Shown: one piece after another, positions 42,890-50,308 of the stretch
How positions within the stretch are numbered: the first letter of the stretch is position 1
Layout of the letters: each line of letters opens with the position of its first letter
Assembly: GCA_964505785.1 (NCBI GenBank)
Contig: CAZDJZ010000014.1
Location: 1-64,000, forward strand
From: CAYRTV01 sp964505785
GTDB lineage: Bacteria > Acidobacteriota > Aminicenantia > Aminicenantales > Aminicenantaceae
Direction: 5' to 3'
Length of the DNA stretch: 64,000 nt
The notes under the pieces: generated by a model
What the model was told of the DNA's origin: nothing
The model's input: only the letters and a program-made list of their open reading frames with translations
Database searches by the model: none
Program-made: the position numbers and the translations under genes

Positions 42890-44278
42890 TCAATCCATCT
42901 CTTCCATTTTAACCGTAAAATGCCGCAGGTAGGGAGCTTGTTCAGCAATACGGAAGCCATTGATCTGATCCCGTTTTTCATACAAACGGATTAAGGCTTC
43001 GGCAATATATTCCAAATGAGAAACAGTATAAACTCTGCGGGGAACCGCCATTCGGACAAGTTCCAATTGAGGGAAAATTTCCCGGCCTGTTTCCTCGTCC
43101 GTTCGCCCGAACATGACGCCTCCGATTTCCACGGCCCGGATACCGGCTTCCCGGTAGAGGGCAGCACTGAGCGCCCATCCGGGATATTGTTCCCGTGGAA
43201 GATGGGAAAGAAAACGATCGGCCAGAAGATAGACAGCATGTCCGCCGGCCGGGCTGTAAACTGGAATCCCTTGATTGTTAAGCCGGGACCACAAATATTT
43301 AACCTGCCCGATACGGTGTTCGAGATATTCAGCCTCCACCCCTTCCCGCAGGCCTTGGGCTACGGCTTCCAGGTCCCTGCCGGATAAGCCGCCGTATGTC
43401 GGAAAGCCTTCACCTAGAATGAGAATGTTTTTGAGTCTGGCAGCCAGGGCATCATCATTACAGGTCACAAACCCGCCGATATTCACCAATGCGTCTTTTT
43501 TTGCGCTCATTGTGGCGCCGTCCGCACAGGCAAACATTTCCCGCGCAATTTCCTGGATGCTTTTTTCAGCATAACCCGGTTCCCGCTGCTGAATAAAATA
43601 AGCATTCTCGGCGAAACGGCAGGCGTCCAGAAAGAACGGGATGTTGTTTTCCCGGCATATCCGACTGACTTCACTTAAATTCCTCATGGACACAGGCTGT
43701 CCGCCTCCACTGTTGTTGGTAACAGTCATCATTACCAGGGGAATCCGGTCTTTTCCCTTTTCCCGGATAAAAATCTCCAGCTTCTTCAGATCCATATCCC
43801 CTTTAAAGCGGCCCTGATCATCCGGATCATAGGCATTGTCCCGGACCAGGTCGAATGCATCTGCGTTACGATATTCGATATTGGTACGGGTGGTATCAAA
43901 ATGAATATTATTGGGCACAGAATCTCCCTGCTTCACCATCACTTCAAACAGAATCCGTTCCGCCGCTCTCCCCTGATGCGTTGGAATAACATGCTTGAAT
44001 CCAAATACGTCTTTCACGGAATTCTGGAACCGCTCAAAACTTCGCGATCCCGAATATGCCTCGTCCGCTTCCATCATCCCGGCCCATTGCTTTTGGCTCA
44101 TGGCCGCAGTCCCGCTGTCTGTCAGAAGATCGATAAATACAGCCGGCGCGGGGAGACCAAAGACATTAAACCCGGCTTTACGGAGAAGCTCTTCTCTTTT
44201 TTCCCGGGGCAAGAGTCTAATGGGCTCAATCGATTTTATTTTATAGGGTTCAACCGGTATCCTGGTCTCAGCCATCAT
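42890..44278 (-). CDS. tnaA: Tryptophanase (tryptophan indole-lyase)
   Basis: A 462-residue PLP enzyme that splits tryptophan into indole, pyruvate and ammonia. The PLP lysine is K261 in MSAKKDAL; TDSGTAAM, PTHQGRAAERI, GGGQPVSM and RFAENAYFI are family blocks. Tryptophanase rather than tyrosine phenol-lyase is favoured because the substrate-discriminating positions read AVEIG (lyase for tyrosine has MERG) and LRHFT (His, where tyrosine phenol-lyase has Phe). FDTTRTN is closer to tyrosine phenol-lyase. GAGGAGG lies two bases before the first ATG and five before the second (44275), so the second start is likely. It follows the kinase gene by seven bases. Confidence 0.9.
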   Translation of the reverse strand: MMAETRIPVEPYKIKSIEPIRLLPREKREELLRKAGFNVFGLPAPAVFIDLLTDSGTAAMSQKQWAGMMEADEAYSGSRSFERFQNSVKDVFGFKHVIPTHQGRAAERILFEVMVKQGDSVPNNIHFDTTRTNIEYRNADAFDLVRDNAYDPDDQGRFKGDMDLKKLEIFIREKGKDRIPLVMMTVTNNSGGGQPVSMRNLSEVSRICRENNIPFFLDACRFAENAYFIQQREPGYAEKSIQEIAREMFACADGATMSAKKDALVNIGGFVTCNDDALAARLKNILILGEGFPTYGGLSGRDLEAVAQGLREGVEAEYLEHRIGQVKYLWSRLNNQGIPVYSPAGGHAVYLLADRFLSHLPREQYPGWALSAALYREAGIRAVEIGGVMFGRTDEETGREIFPQLELVRMAVPRRVYTVSHLEYIAEALIRLYEKRDQINGFRIAEQAPYLRHFTVKMEEMD

Positions 44279-44285
44279 CGCCTCC

Positions 44286-45185
44286 TCAAAAGGTCACTAA
44301 ATCCCGGAATAACTCAAACCTGTCTTCAATTTCTTCATCAGAAAGAGATTTGAGCCGCTCTATACTAAAATCTTCTATGGTAAAAGATGCCATAACACTC
44401 CCATAGACAGAAGCCCGGCGGAAATCTTTTTCCTCATGGGATCCTATTTTATCCAGATAACCCAAAAATCCCCCTGCAAAACTGTCGCCGGCTCCGGTTG
44501 GATCAACAACCTCCTCGCATGGATGCGCCACCATGCCGAATATGAAATTTTTTTCCATCAATAAAACTCCATGTTCACCCTTTTTGATGACAATGAGCGA
44601 TGGGCCCATGTCCAGGATTCTTCGCCCAGCTTTGAGAAGATTCTTTTCCCGGCCGATTAAGCGGACCTCCTCATCATTGGCAAAAAAAACATTAACTTCT
44701 TTGATCACTTTTCTTAAAGATTCCGGTTTGCTTTGAATCCACAGATTGATCGTATCCATGGCGACCAGAAGGGGATTTTCAGCCTGGTTGAGAATATCCT
44801 GCTGCAGGTCGGGATCAATATTCCCCAAAAAAAGAATATCCGCTTGCCGGTAGTCAGGCAGCAATTGCGGTTTAAAATCCTGGAAAACATTTAAATCTGT
44901 TTTGACCGTAGTCCTCTGATTGGGGTCTTCCCCATAAGCACCTTCCCAATGGAAAGTTTTGCCTTCTTTTATTTCCAGCCCCCGGATATCCACGCCGCGT
45001 TTCTTAAAAAGAGTGATTATTTCTTCAGGGAAATCTTTGCCTGCCACAGCCACCATTTTTGGATTGGTGAAATAGCTGGCAGCCAGGGCTGCATAGGAAC
45101 AGGATCCGCCAATGATTTTTTCCCGTCTTTCCCGGGGAGTGGCGATAGTATCAAATGCCAGCGAACCGATAACAACTAAACTCAT
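44286..45185 (-). CDS. PfkB-family sugar or nucleoside kinase
   Basis: A 299-residue ribokinase-type kinase. N-terminal GSLAFDTIATP, the GGSCSYAALAASYF block of the substrate lid and the catalytic DPTGAGDSFAGGFLG (anion hole and base Asp). Substrate cannot be read directly. It lies between the methylthioadenosine phosphorylase-like gene (54 bases upstream) and tnaA (seven bases downstream), so phosphorylation of a ribose or methylthioribose derivative in purine/methylthio salvage is a reasonable guess. Confidence 0.85.
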   Translation of the reverse strand: MSLVVIGSLAFDTIATPRERREKIIGGSCSYAALAASYFTNPKMVAVAGKDFPEEIITLFKKRGVDIRGLEIKEGKTFHWEGAYGEDPNQRTTVKTDLNVFQDFKPQLLPDYRQADILFLGNIDPDLQQDILNQAENPLLVAMDTINLWIQSKPESLRKVIKEVNVFFANDEEVRLIGREKNLLKAGRRILDMGPSLIVIKKGEHGVLLMEKNFIFGMVAHPCEEVVDPTGAGDSFAGGFLGYLDKIGSHEEKDFRRASVYGSVMASFTIEDFSIERLKSLSDEEIEDRFELFRDLVTF

Positions 45186-45238
45186 GAACTTATTCCTCCT
45201 AAACCTGCATCATTCATGAAATGAAGTATCTGCAGATA

Positions 45239-46126
45239 TTATGTATATTTTTTTAGAATATGATGGAGCCTATGCCTGGTCTCTCCGGATATCATTTCCG
45301 GGTTGGTGACCAGACAGTTTTTCAAAGCCCCTCCGCATTCACATTCGGCTTCCGTCCTCCGGGGAAGCCCGGCAACAGCCTTTTTTAAAATGTTTTTTGC
45401 ATGCTGAATATTCAGTTTTAGATTTTCCAGTATCATTTCCACCGATACCGTGCCTTCTGTCTCGTGCCAGACATCATAATCAGTAATAAGATTCATGGCA
45501 GCATAACAAATCTCCGCCTCCCGGCAAAGTTTAGCCTCGGTTGCCGCCGTCATGCCGATAACATCACATCCCCAGGATCGATAAATCTTGGATTCCGCAA
45601 TGGTTGAAAAAGCGGGCCCTTCAATACAAATATAGGTTCCGCCAAGATGCATATCCAAGTTTAATCCTGTTCCGGTTTCATACAAATGACGGGACACCAC
45701 CGGACAAACAGGGCGGGCCAATCCTACATGCGCAACAGCTCCTTCCCCGAAAAAACTGGCGCGGCGATGAACAGCCCGGTCAAAAAACTGATCAGGAATG
45801 AAAATATCACGGGGTTTGATGTTTTCTTTCAATGAACCGACTGAATTTACGGAAATAATCCGCCGGGCTCCCATCATTTTAAATCCGTATATATTGGCCC
45901 GGTAATTGATTTCTGAAGGCGGAATTGTATGCCCCTTGCCGTGCCGGATTAGAAAAGCGATTTCCCGTCCTTCCAATGTTCCCACGATATAGGCGTCCGA
46001 CGCATTGCCGAAAGGGGTTTTTAATGCGATTTCCCGGAGATTTTGGATTCCGTCTATGTCATAAAGCCCGGTTCCTCCAAGAATTCCAATTTCAATTTCG
46101 GGGCAAGATGTTGATTTAGCGCTCAT
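45239..46126 (-). CDS. mtnP: S-methyl-5'-thioadenosine phosphorylase-type purine phosphorylase
   Basis: A 295-residue PNP/MTAP-family enzyme that phosphorolyses methylthioadenosine to adenine and methylthioribose-1-phosphate. GILGGTGLYDIDG, the phosphate site RHGKGHTIPPSEINYRAN, SVNSVGSLKENI, GGTYICIEGPAFSTIAESK, GCDVIGMTAATEAKLCREAE and ITDYDVWH are present. The C-terminal ECECGGALKNCL is Cys-rich, as in archaeal MTAPs. First gene of the three-gene operon with the PfkB kinase and tnaA. Confidence 0.92.
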   Translation of the reverse strand: MSAKSTSCPEIEIGILGGTGLYDIDGIQNLREIALKTPFGNASDAYIVGTLEGREIAFLIRHGKGHTIPPSEINYRANIYGFKMMGARRIISVNSVGSLKENIKPRDIFIPDQFFDRAVHRRASFFGEGAVAHVGLARPVCPVVSRHLYETGTGLNLDMHLGGTYICIEGPAFSTIAESKIYRSWGCDVIGMTAATEAKLCREAEICYAAMNLITDYDVWHETEGTVSVEMILENLKLNIQHAKNILKKAVAGLPRRTEAECECGGALKNCLVTNPEMISGETRHRLHHILKKYT

Positions 46127-46175
46127 ATATCCTCCTAATGTGATTTATGTGTCTGTTTCGGATATCAATTTAAAA

Positions 46176-46199
46176 TAACCTGGATAAATCATCATGAAC
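46176..46199 (+). repeat. Family A repeat end
   Basis: TAACCTGGATAAATCATCAT followed by GAAC; a single end upstream of the mtnP operon. Confidence 0.4.
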
Positions 46200-46239
46200 A
46201 TAATACATCACGAACGAACAAAAATAAAATACCGGCTCT

Positions 46240-46318
46240 ACCCGCTTTGTGCGTCCATCTAAGTCCATCTAGGTCCACTTAAGTCTAATCAGTCTTTTCG
46301 GTCTTTTCGGTCAACTCG
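46240..46318 (-). repeat. Family D periodic repeat, copy 3 (inverted)
   Basis: Read on the minus strand: GACCGAAAAGACCGAAAAGA, then TTAGACTTAAGTGGACCTAG, ATGGACTTAGATGGACGC and AAAGCGGGT. It is the most regular copy, with a clear nine-base (GAAAAGACC) and twelve-base (TAGATGGACCT/T) period. Confidence 0.7.
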
Positions 46319-46349
46319 CTATTATAACGTTTTTTCTTGTTTCTCTCTG

Positions 46350-46470
46350 AGGCCTTTGGCGGCACGGAGGGACCCCCTGCTGCTTGGAAGATGAGATGAT
46401 ACTGATTCATCTTGGAAGGCAACACAAGTTCCTCAGGTCGCTGCGCTCGTATTACTTGGCTTGCTAGGGA
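46350..46470. repeat. Family E-like degenerate repeat
   Basis: GAGGCC, GATACTGATTCATCTTGGAA, TTCCTCAGGTCGCTGCGCTC. Non-coding; resembles the 6.1 kb cluster. Confidence 0.35.
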
Positions 46471-46514
46471 TCATTTTTTCGCTTTATATCAAATTTCAAT
46501 ACAATCTGCTTCGC

Positions 46515-46604
46515 TATGGTTTTAAAATTTGAGACTTGAGATTTGAGATGATTTCGATCTTTGGTTTATTTTTGATTTTTAATTTCTCTTCACTCTTCAC
46601 TAAA
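46515..46604 (+). repeat. Family C modules
   Basis: TATGGTTTTAAAATTTGAGA, CTTGAGATTTGAGATG, then TTGGTTTATTTTTGATTTTT and CTCTTCACTCTTCAC. The same two modules as at 17514-17673 but in swapped order. The whole gap 46127-46611 has no gene. Confidence 0.6.
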
Positions 46605-46611
46605 TTATAAT

Positions 46612-47571
46612 TCAGATCCTCATATCTATAAGAACTTTAAGACTGCCGGGATCTCGCGCTCTTCCTACGGCTTCGATTCCCTTTTCAAGGGAATAAACGG
46701 AGGAAATCAAAGGCATGACATCAACACCCCTTTCCAGGGCCCGCAAGGCAGGTTCGAAACGGCCGCACCGGGACCCAATCAGGGTGATCTCATTCACAAC
46801 GGCTGCATTGACATCCCATCCCTTTTGTTCAGCGACCGTGCTCTTTAAAACCAGCCGGCCGCGGGGACGGACCAGTTTCAAAGCTTGTTCTCTTCCGCTC
46901 GGGGAGCCGGTGGCCTCTATGACGGTATCAAAGCTTTCCCGGATATCCCAAGAAAATTCAGTCCTGATGGGCTGTTTATCAACAATCTTCATTTTATTTG
47001 GATGATGTCCACCCAATGTCACCCGCGCTGCAGTCCGGCTGAGAACCAGGGCCGTCAGAATGCCCAGCCGGCCGTCGCCGAGAACTAAAACATTTTCGTC
47101 AGGCAGAATATGAACTTGTTCCAGAATTTCAAGAGCTGCAGCTAAAGGTTCACAAAAAACCGCTTCTTCATCCCGCAAACAGTCCGGAACCAGAATCAAA
47201 TTACGGACCGGAAGAACCGTATAGCTGCTGAAGCAGCCGTCACGGTCCTGTATTCCGAGAACACTGCGGTGAGGACAGTGGCGAGCCATATCCCGGGTAC
47301 ACCAGACACAAGACCCGCAGCCGCAATTTATTTCGCCGACCACACGCTTCCCGATAAGCTGTTCATGAGAGGGTGCATTGACATCTTCCACAAGGCCCAC
47401 AAATTCGTGGCCTAAAACCCCCTTGAATCCCATATATCCTTTGATAATTTCCAAGTCCGTATCACAAATACCCGCCATCAAAATCCGGATTTTTGCTTCT
47501 CCGGAAGGCGGCTCAGGCTCCGGATAATTGGATACATATCGAAGTTCAGTGTCATAAACCAATGCACGCAC
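46612..47571 (-). CDS. Zinc-containing medium-chain dehydrogenase
   Basis: A 319-residue MDR-family oxidoreductase (threonine/sorbitol dehydrogenase-like group). Catalytic zinc residues C36 (GICDTDLE), H55-E56 (LGHEFVG) and E141 (FCEPLAAALE); structural zinc cysteines C85, C88, C91 and C99 all present. Rossmann motif VLGDGRLG at 163-170. The chain is short for the family (usually 340-350). Substrate unknown. It stands alone between two repeat-rich gaps, divergent from the sirtuin gene. Confidence 0.87.
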   Translation of the reverse strand: MRALVYDTELRYVSNYPEPEPPSGEAKIRILMAGICDTDLEIIKGYMGFKGVLGHEFVGLVEDVNAPSHEQLIGKRVVGEINCGCGSCVWCTRDMARHCPHRSVLGIQDRDGCFSSYTVLPVRNLILVPDCLRDEEAVFCEPLAAALEILEQVHILPDENVLVLGDGRLGILTALVLSRTAARVTLGGHHPNKMKIVDKQPIRTEFSWDIRESFDTVIEATGSPSGREQALKLVRPRGRLVLKSTVAEQKGWDVNAAVVNEITLIGSRCGRFEPALRALERGVDVMPLISSVYSLEKGIEAVGRARDPGSLKVLIDMRI

Positions 47572-47720
47572 ATTTTCCTCCCTTCCCTTCCCCTTGATTC
47601 TGCCAGGAAATCAGGGACAGGTCAAATCCTGATGATTTGTAATTTCCCTCTAATTTGGTTATTCTATTCAAGTTAATAGACAGAACCGGCATTATACGCA
47701 AAAATCTGCAATTAAATGTC

Positions 47721-47762
47721 TAACCTTGATTAGTCTCAGGCCGATATTGCAGCAGATGACAG
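47721..47762 (+). repeat. Family A element fragment
   Basis: TAACCTTGATTAGTCTCAGG followed by CCGATATTGCAGCAGATGAC aligns with the left half of the element at 26294-26337, including the ATTGCxGCAGATG core. It lies 20 bases before the sirtuin start. Confidence 0.55.
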
Positions 47763-47782
47763 GTAGAAGGCATGGAATATAA

Positions 47783-48547
47783 ATGAGCGAATCAAATAAC
47801 TTTTCTTCCCTAGCCGCGTCTTTAAAAAAAGCTGTTAAAATTTCAGTCCTGACCGGTTCGGGCATCTCAGCTGAATCCGGAATCCCCACGTTCAGGGGAA
47901 AGGAAGGATTGTGGAAGCAATACCGGGCCGAAGAATTGGCTACACCTCAAGCATTCGCAGATGACCCGGCTATGGTCTGGGGATGGTACGATTGGCGCAG
48001 AGGCCTTATTGCATCAAAACAACCCAATCCCGGTCACCGGGTCTTGACCGAATGGGAAAACATTTTCCCGGAATTCACACTTATCACCCAGAATATTGAT
48101 GGGCTCCACCAAAAATCAGGCTCTCATAATGTGATTGAACTTCACGGCAGCATCTGGAAACTCCGCTGTGTTGGAGAAGGCATCATTACGGAAAACCATG
48201 CCCCTCACCTCGCAGAGCTTCCTCCCCGCTGTCCTCAGTGCGGAGCATTACTTCGTCCGCACGTGGTTTGGTTCGGGGAAGCTCTGGATATGAACTTGCT
48301 CCAAACCTCCATCAAGCAAGCCTCTGAAAGCGACGTCATCCTGGTAGTCGGAACATCCGCGATTGTCTACCCTGCAGCAGCCATTCCTTTTTCAGCTGCA
48401 AAGGCTGGAGCCAGGTTAGTGGAAATCAATCCAGAGCATACCCCCTTGTCGGAATACGCTGACTGGTCTTTCCGGGGAAAAGCCGGGGAAGTTCTTCCAA
48501 TAATAAACCGGCATCTCGAAAAGATCTCATCTCCGCATAAGGACTAA
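47783..48547 (+). CDS. cobB: Sirtuin-type NAD-dependent protein deacylase
   Basis: A 254-residue NAD-dependent deacylase. GSGISAESGIPTFRG at 26-39, TQNIDGLHQKSG, catalytic H121 (ELHGSIW), zinc Cys C129, C150 and C153, and GTSAIVYPAA. Y69-x-x-R72 (YDWR) is the acid-binding pair of the SIRT5/CobB class, which removes succinyl and malonyl as well as acetyl groups. As in E. coli CobB, one of the four zinc cysteines is absent. It is six bases upstream of larC. Confidence 0.94.
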   Translation: MSESNNFSSLAASLKKAVKISVLTGSGISAESGIPTFRGKEGLWKQYRAEELATPQAFADDPAMVWGWYDWRRGLIASKQPNPGHRVLTEWENIFPEFTLITQNIDGLHQKSGSHNVIELHGSIWKLRCVGEGIITENHAPHLAELPPRCPQCGALLRPHVVWFGEALDMNLLQTSIKQASESDVILVVGTSAIVYPAAAIPFSAAKAGARLVEINPEHTPLSEYADWSFRGKAGEVLPIINRHLEKISSPHKD

Positions 48548-48552
48548 TCCTA

Positions 48553-49746
48553 ATGAAATATATCTATTTCGATGCTTCTTCCGGGCTGAGCGGTGATATG
48601 ATTCTCAGCGCCATGCTCGATCTCGGAATCGATCCATCCTATTTTATCCGCAGCATGAAATCACTCGAACTTCCGGTTGACATCAAAATCTATGATACCC
48701 GGAGAATGTCACTGCGGGGGCTTAAGGTCGATGTCAATGTCAAACGCCGGGATCACCTCCATCGCAAATGGACCCATATCGGCGAACTGGTCGAAAAAAG
48801 TTCATTCCCGGACAAGGTCAAAAAAAATTCTTTGCGCATTTTCCATAATTTATTCGAAGCCGAAGCCCGGGTTCATGGAAAGAATTTTAAATCGACTCAT
48901 TTGCATGAAGCCGGTGCGGATGACGCGATTGTCGATATTCTCGGTGCATGCTTTTTGATGGAAGAGCTCAAAATCAAACAAGTTATTTGCTCTCCCTTGA
49001 ATATGGGGAGCGGATGGGTAAACGCCGAGCATGGACACCTTCCCGTCCCCCCTCCGGCCGTAGGTGAATTACTGAAAGGCATACCGGTTTATTCAGCTCA
49101 TGTGGAACATGAACTGGTCACCCCTACCGGTGCTGCCATCATCTCAACTCTGGCCGATCGTTTTGAGAAATTTCCGCAACTGTGTTATGACGCGGTTGGT
49201 TATGGAGCCGGATCGCGGGATATTCCGGATTTTCCCAACCTGCTTCGGGTTTTTTACGGTGACGAAAAGAAAGCGTCTTCCCAAAAAATTATTCAACTCG
49301 AAGCCAACATCGATGATTCCAATCCGCAGATTCTAGCGGAATTTATGGACAAGGCCCTCCAGACAGGCGCATTGGATGTCTTTTTAACACCGGTCGTCAT
49401 GAAAAAAAACCGGTTAGGCTCCAAATTGACCCTTCTGGCGGAAAAGCATAAAATAGATACACTGGCCGGTTTGGTCTTCCGGGAAACAAGCTCAATCGGA
49501 ATCCGGTATTTCCCAGTGGAAAGACAGGTCCTGAAAAGAGACCATGCCACCGTCACTGTTTTAGGGGAAGATCTTTCTATCAAAGTCTCCACCTATCAGG
49601 ACTGCGAAGTGCACGCACAACCTGAATTTTCCGATTGCCATCGGATAGCGGAAAAAACCGGAGTCCCTTTGAAAAAAGTTATGCAGCTCGCCCTGCATCA
49701 ATATATGTCTAAACAAGGAGAAACAAGTGGATCTCAAAAAAATTGA
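48553..49746 (+). CDS. larC: Nickel pincer cofactor biosynthesis protein LarC
   Basis: A 397-residue protein of the LarC family, a CTP-dependent nickel insertase that finishes the nickel-pincer nucleotide of lactate racemase and related enzymes. MKYIYFDASSGLSGDMILSA, THLHEAGADDAIVDILG, NMGSGWVNAEHGHLPVPPPA, HELVTPTGAAIISTL and LEANIDDSNPQILAE are family blocks. It is one continuous frame, unlike L. plantarum larC, which needs a programmed frameshift. larB, larE and larA are not in the window. It overlaps folE by 20 bases. Confidence 0.93.
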   Translation: MKYIYFDASSGLSGDMILSAMLDLGIDPSYFIRSMKSLELPVDIKIYDTRRMSLRGLKVDVNVKRRDHLHRKWTHIGELVEKSSFPDKVKKNSLRIFHNLFEAEARVHGKNFKSTHLHEAGADDAIVDILGACFLMEELKIKQVICSPLNMGSGWVNAEHGHLPVPPPAVGELLKGIPVYSAHVEHELVTPTGAAIISTLADRFEKFPQLCYDAVGYGAGSRDIPDFPNLLRVFYGDEKKASSQKIIQLEANIDDSNPQILAEFMDKALQTGALDVFLTPVVMKKNRLGSKLTLLAEKHKIDTLAGLVFRETSSIGIRYFPVERQVLKRDHATVTVLGEDLSIKVSTYQDCEVHAQPEFSDCHRIAEKTGVPLKKVMQLALHQYMSKQGETSGSQKN

Positions 49747-50308
49747 ACAAGGTGTCAATCTGATCTTGCAGGGAATCGGAGAAGACACAGACCGCCCCGG
49801 CATTATAAAAACCCCTCACCGGGTGGCCCGAATGCTGGAGGAAATACTCGGAGGTATAACAGAGGACCCGACTGAACTGTTACAACCCATCAAAGGGGAA
49901 ACTCATGATGAAATGGTGCTGATTAAGAACATTCCCTTATACTCTATGTGCGAACACCATTTGCTCCCATTCGCCGGCACGGCCCATGTAGCCTATATTC
50001 CCAAAGGCGGGCGGATTGTAGGACTCAGCAAGATCGCACGGGGCATTGAAATATTTTCACGCCGCCTGCAGGTTCAGGAACGCCTGACCAAACAGATTGC
50101 CGATCTCATCAATACCTCATTAAATCCTTTGGGGGTTATGGTGGTCATTGAAGCTGAGCATATGTGCATGTCCATGCGCGGTGTCAAAAAACCGCGCTCG
50201 CTGACTGTTACGTCCGCCGTCCGGGGCTCCTTTCGCACCAGCAGCGCAACCCGGGCGGAAGCTATGAATCTCATAAGAGGAGGACTCCCCATTGGCCGAG
50301 AAACTTAA
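49727..50308 (+). CDS. folE: GTP cyclohydrolase I (type IA)
   Basis: A 193-residue enzyme making dihydroneopterin triphosphate for folate or queuosine synthesis. RPGIIKTPHRVARMLEE, the zinc site MCEHHLLPFAG, HVAYIPKGGRIVGLSKIAR, QVQERLTKQIAD and EAEHMCMSMRGVKKP are present. The start is GTG 49727, with AAGGAGA seven bases upstream, inside the larC end. It overlaps metG by 17 bases. QueA in the same window also belongs to a GTP-derived tRNA-modification pathway that starts with FolE. Confidence 0.96.
   Translation: MDLKKIEQGVNLILQGIGEDTDRPGIIKTPHRVARMLEEILGGITEDPTELLQPIKGETHDEMVLIKNIPLYSMCEHHLLPFAGTAHVAYIPKGGRIVGLSKIARGIEIFSRRLQVQERLTKQIADLINTSLNPLGVMVVIEAEHMCMSMRGVKKPRSLTVTSAVRGSFRTSSATRAEAMNLIRGGLPIGRET

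Noticed and set aside
42890..44278. Tyrosine phenol-lyase as the identity of the PLP lyase.
   Set aside because: AVEIG and LRHFT at the discriminating positions favour tryptophanase, though FDTTR leaves some doubt.
46240..46318. Regular short repeats suggesting a CRISPR or minisatellite.
   Set aside because: No unique spacers of constant length; the word order recurs at two other sites, so it is treated as a dispersed repeat.
46127..46611. A SAM or purine riboswitch before the mtnP-type gene.
   Set aside because: No conserved core or paired helices were found; the gap is filled by families A, C, D and E.
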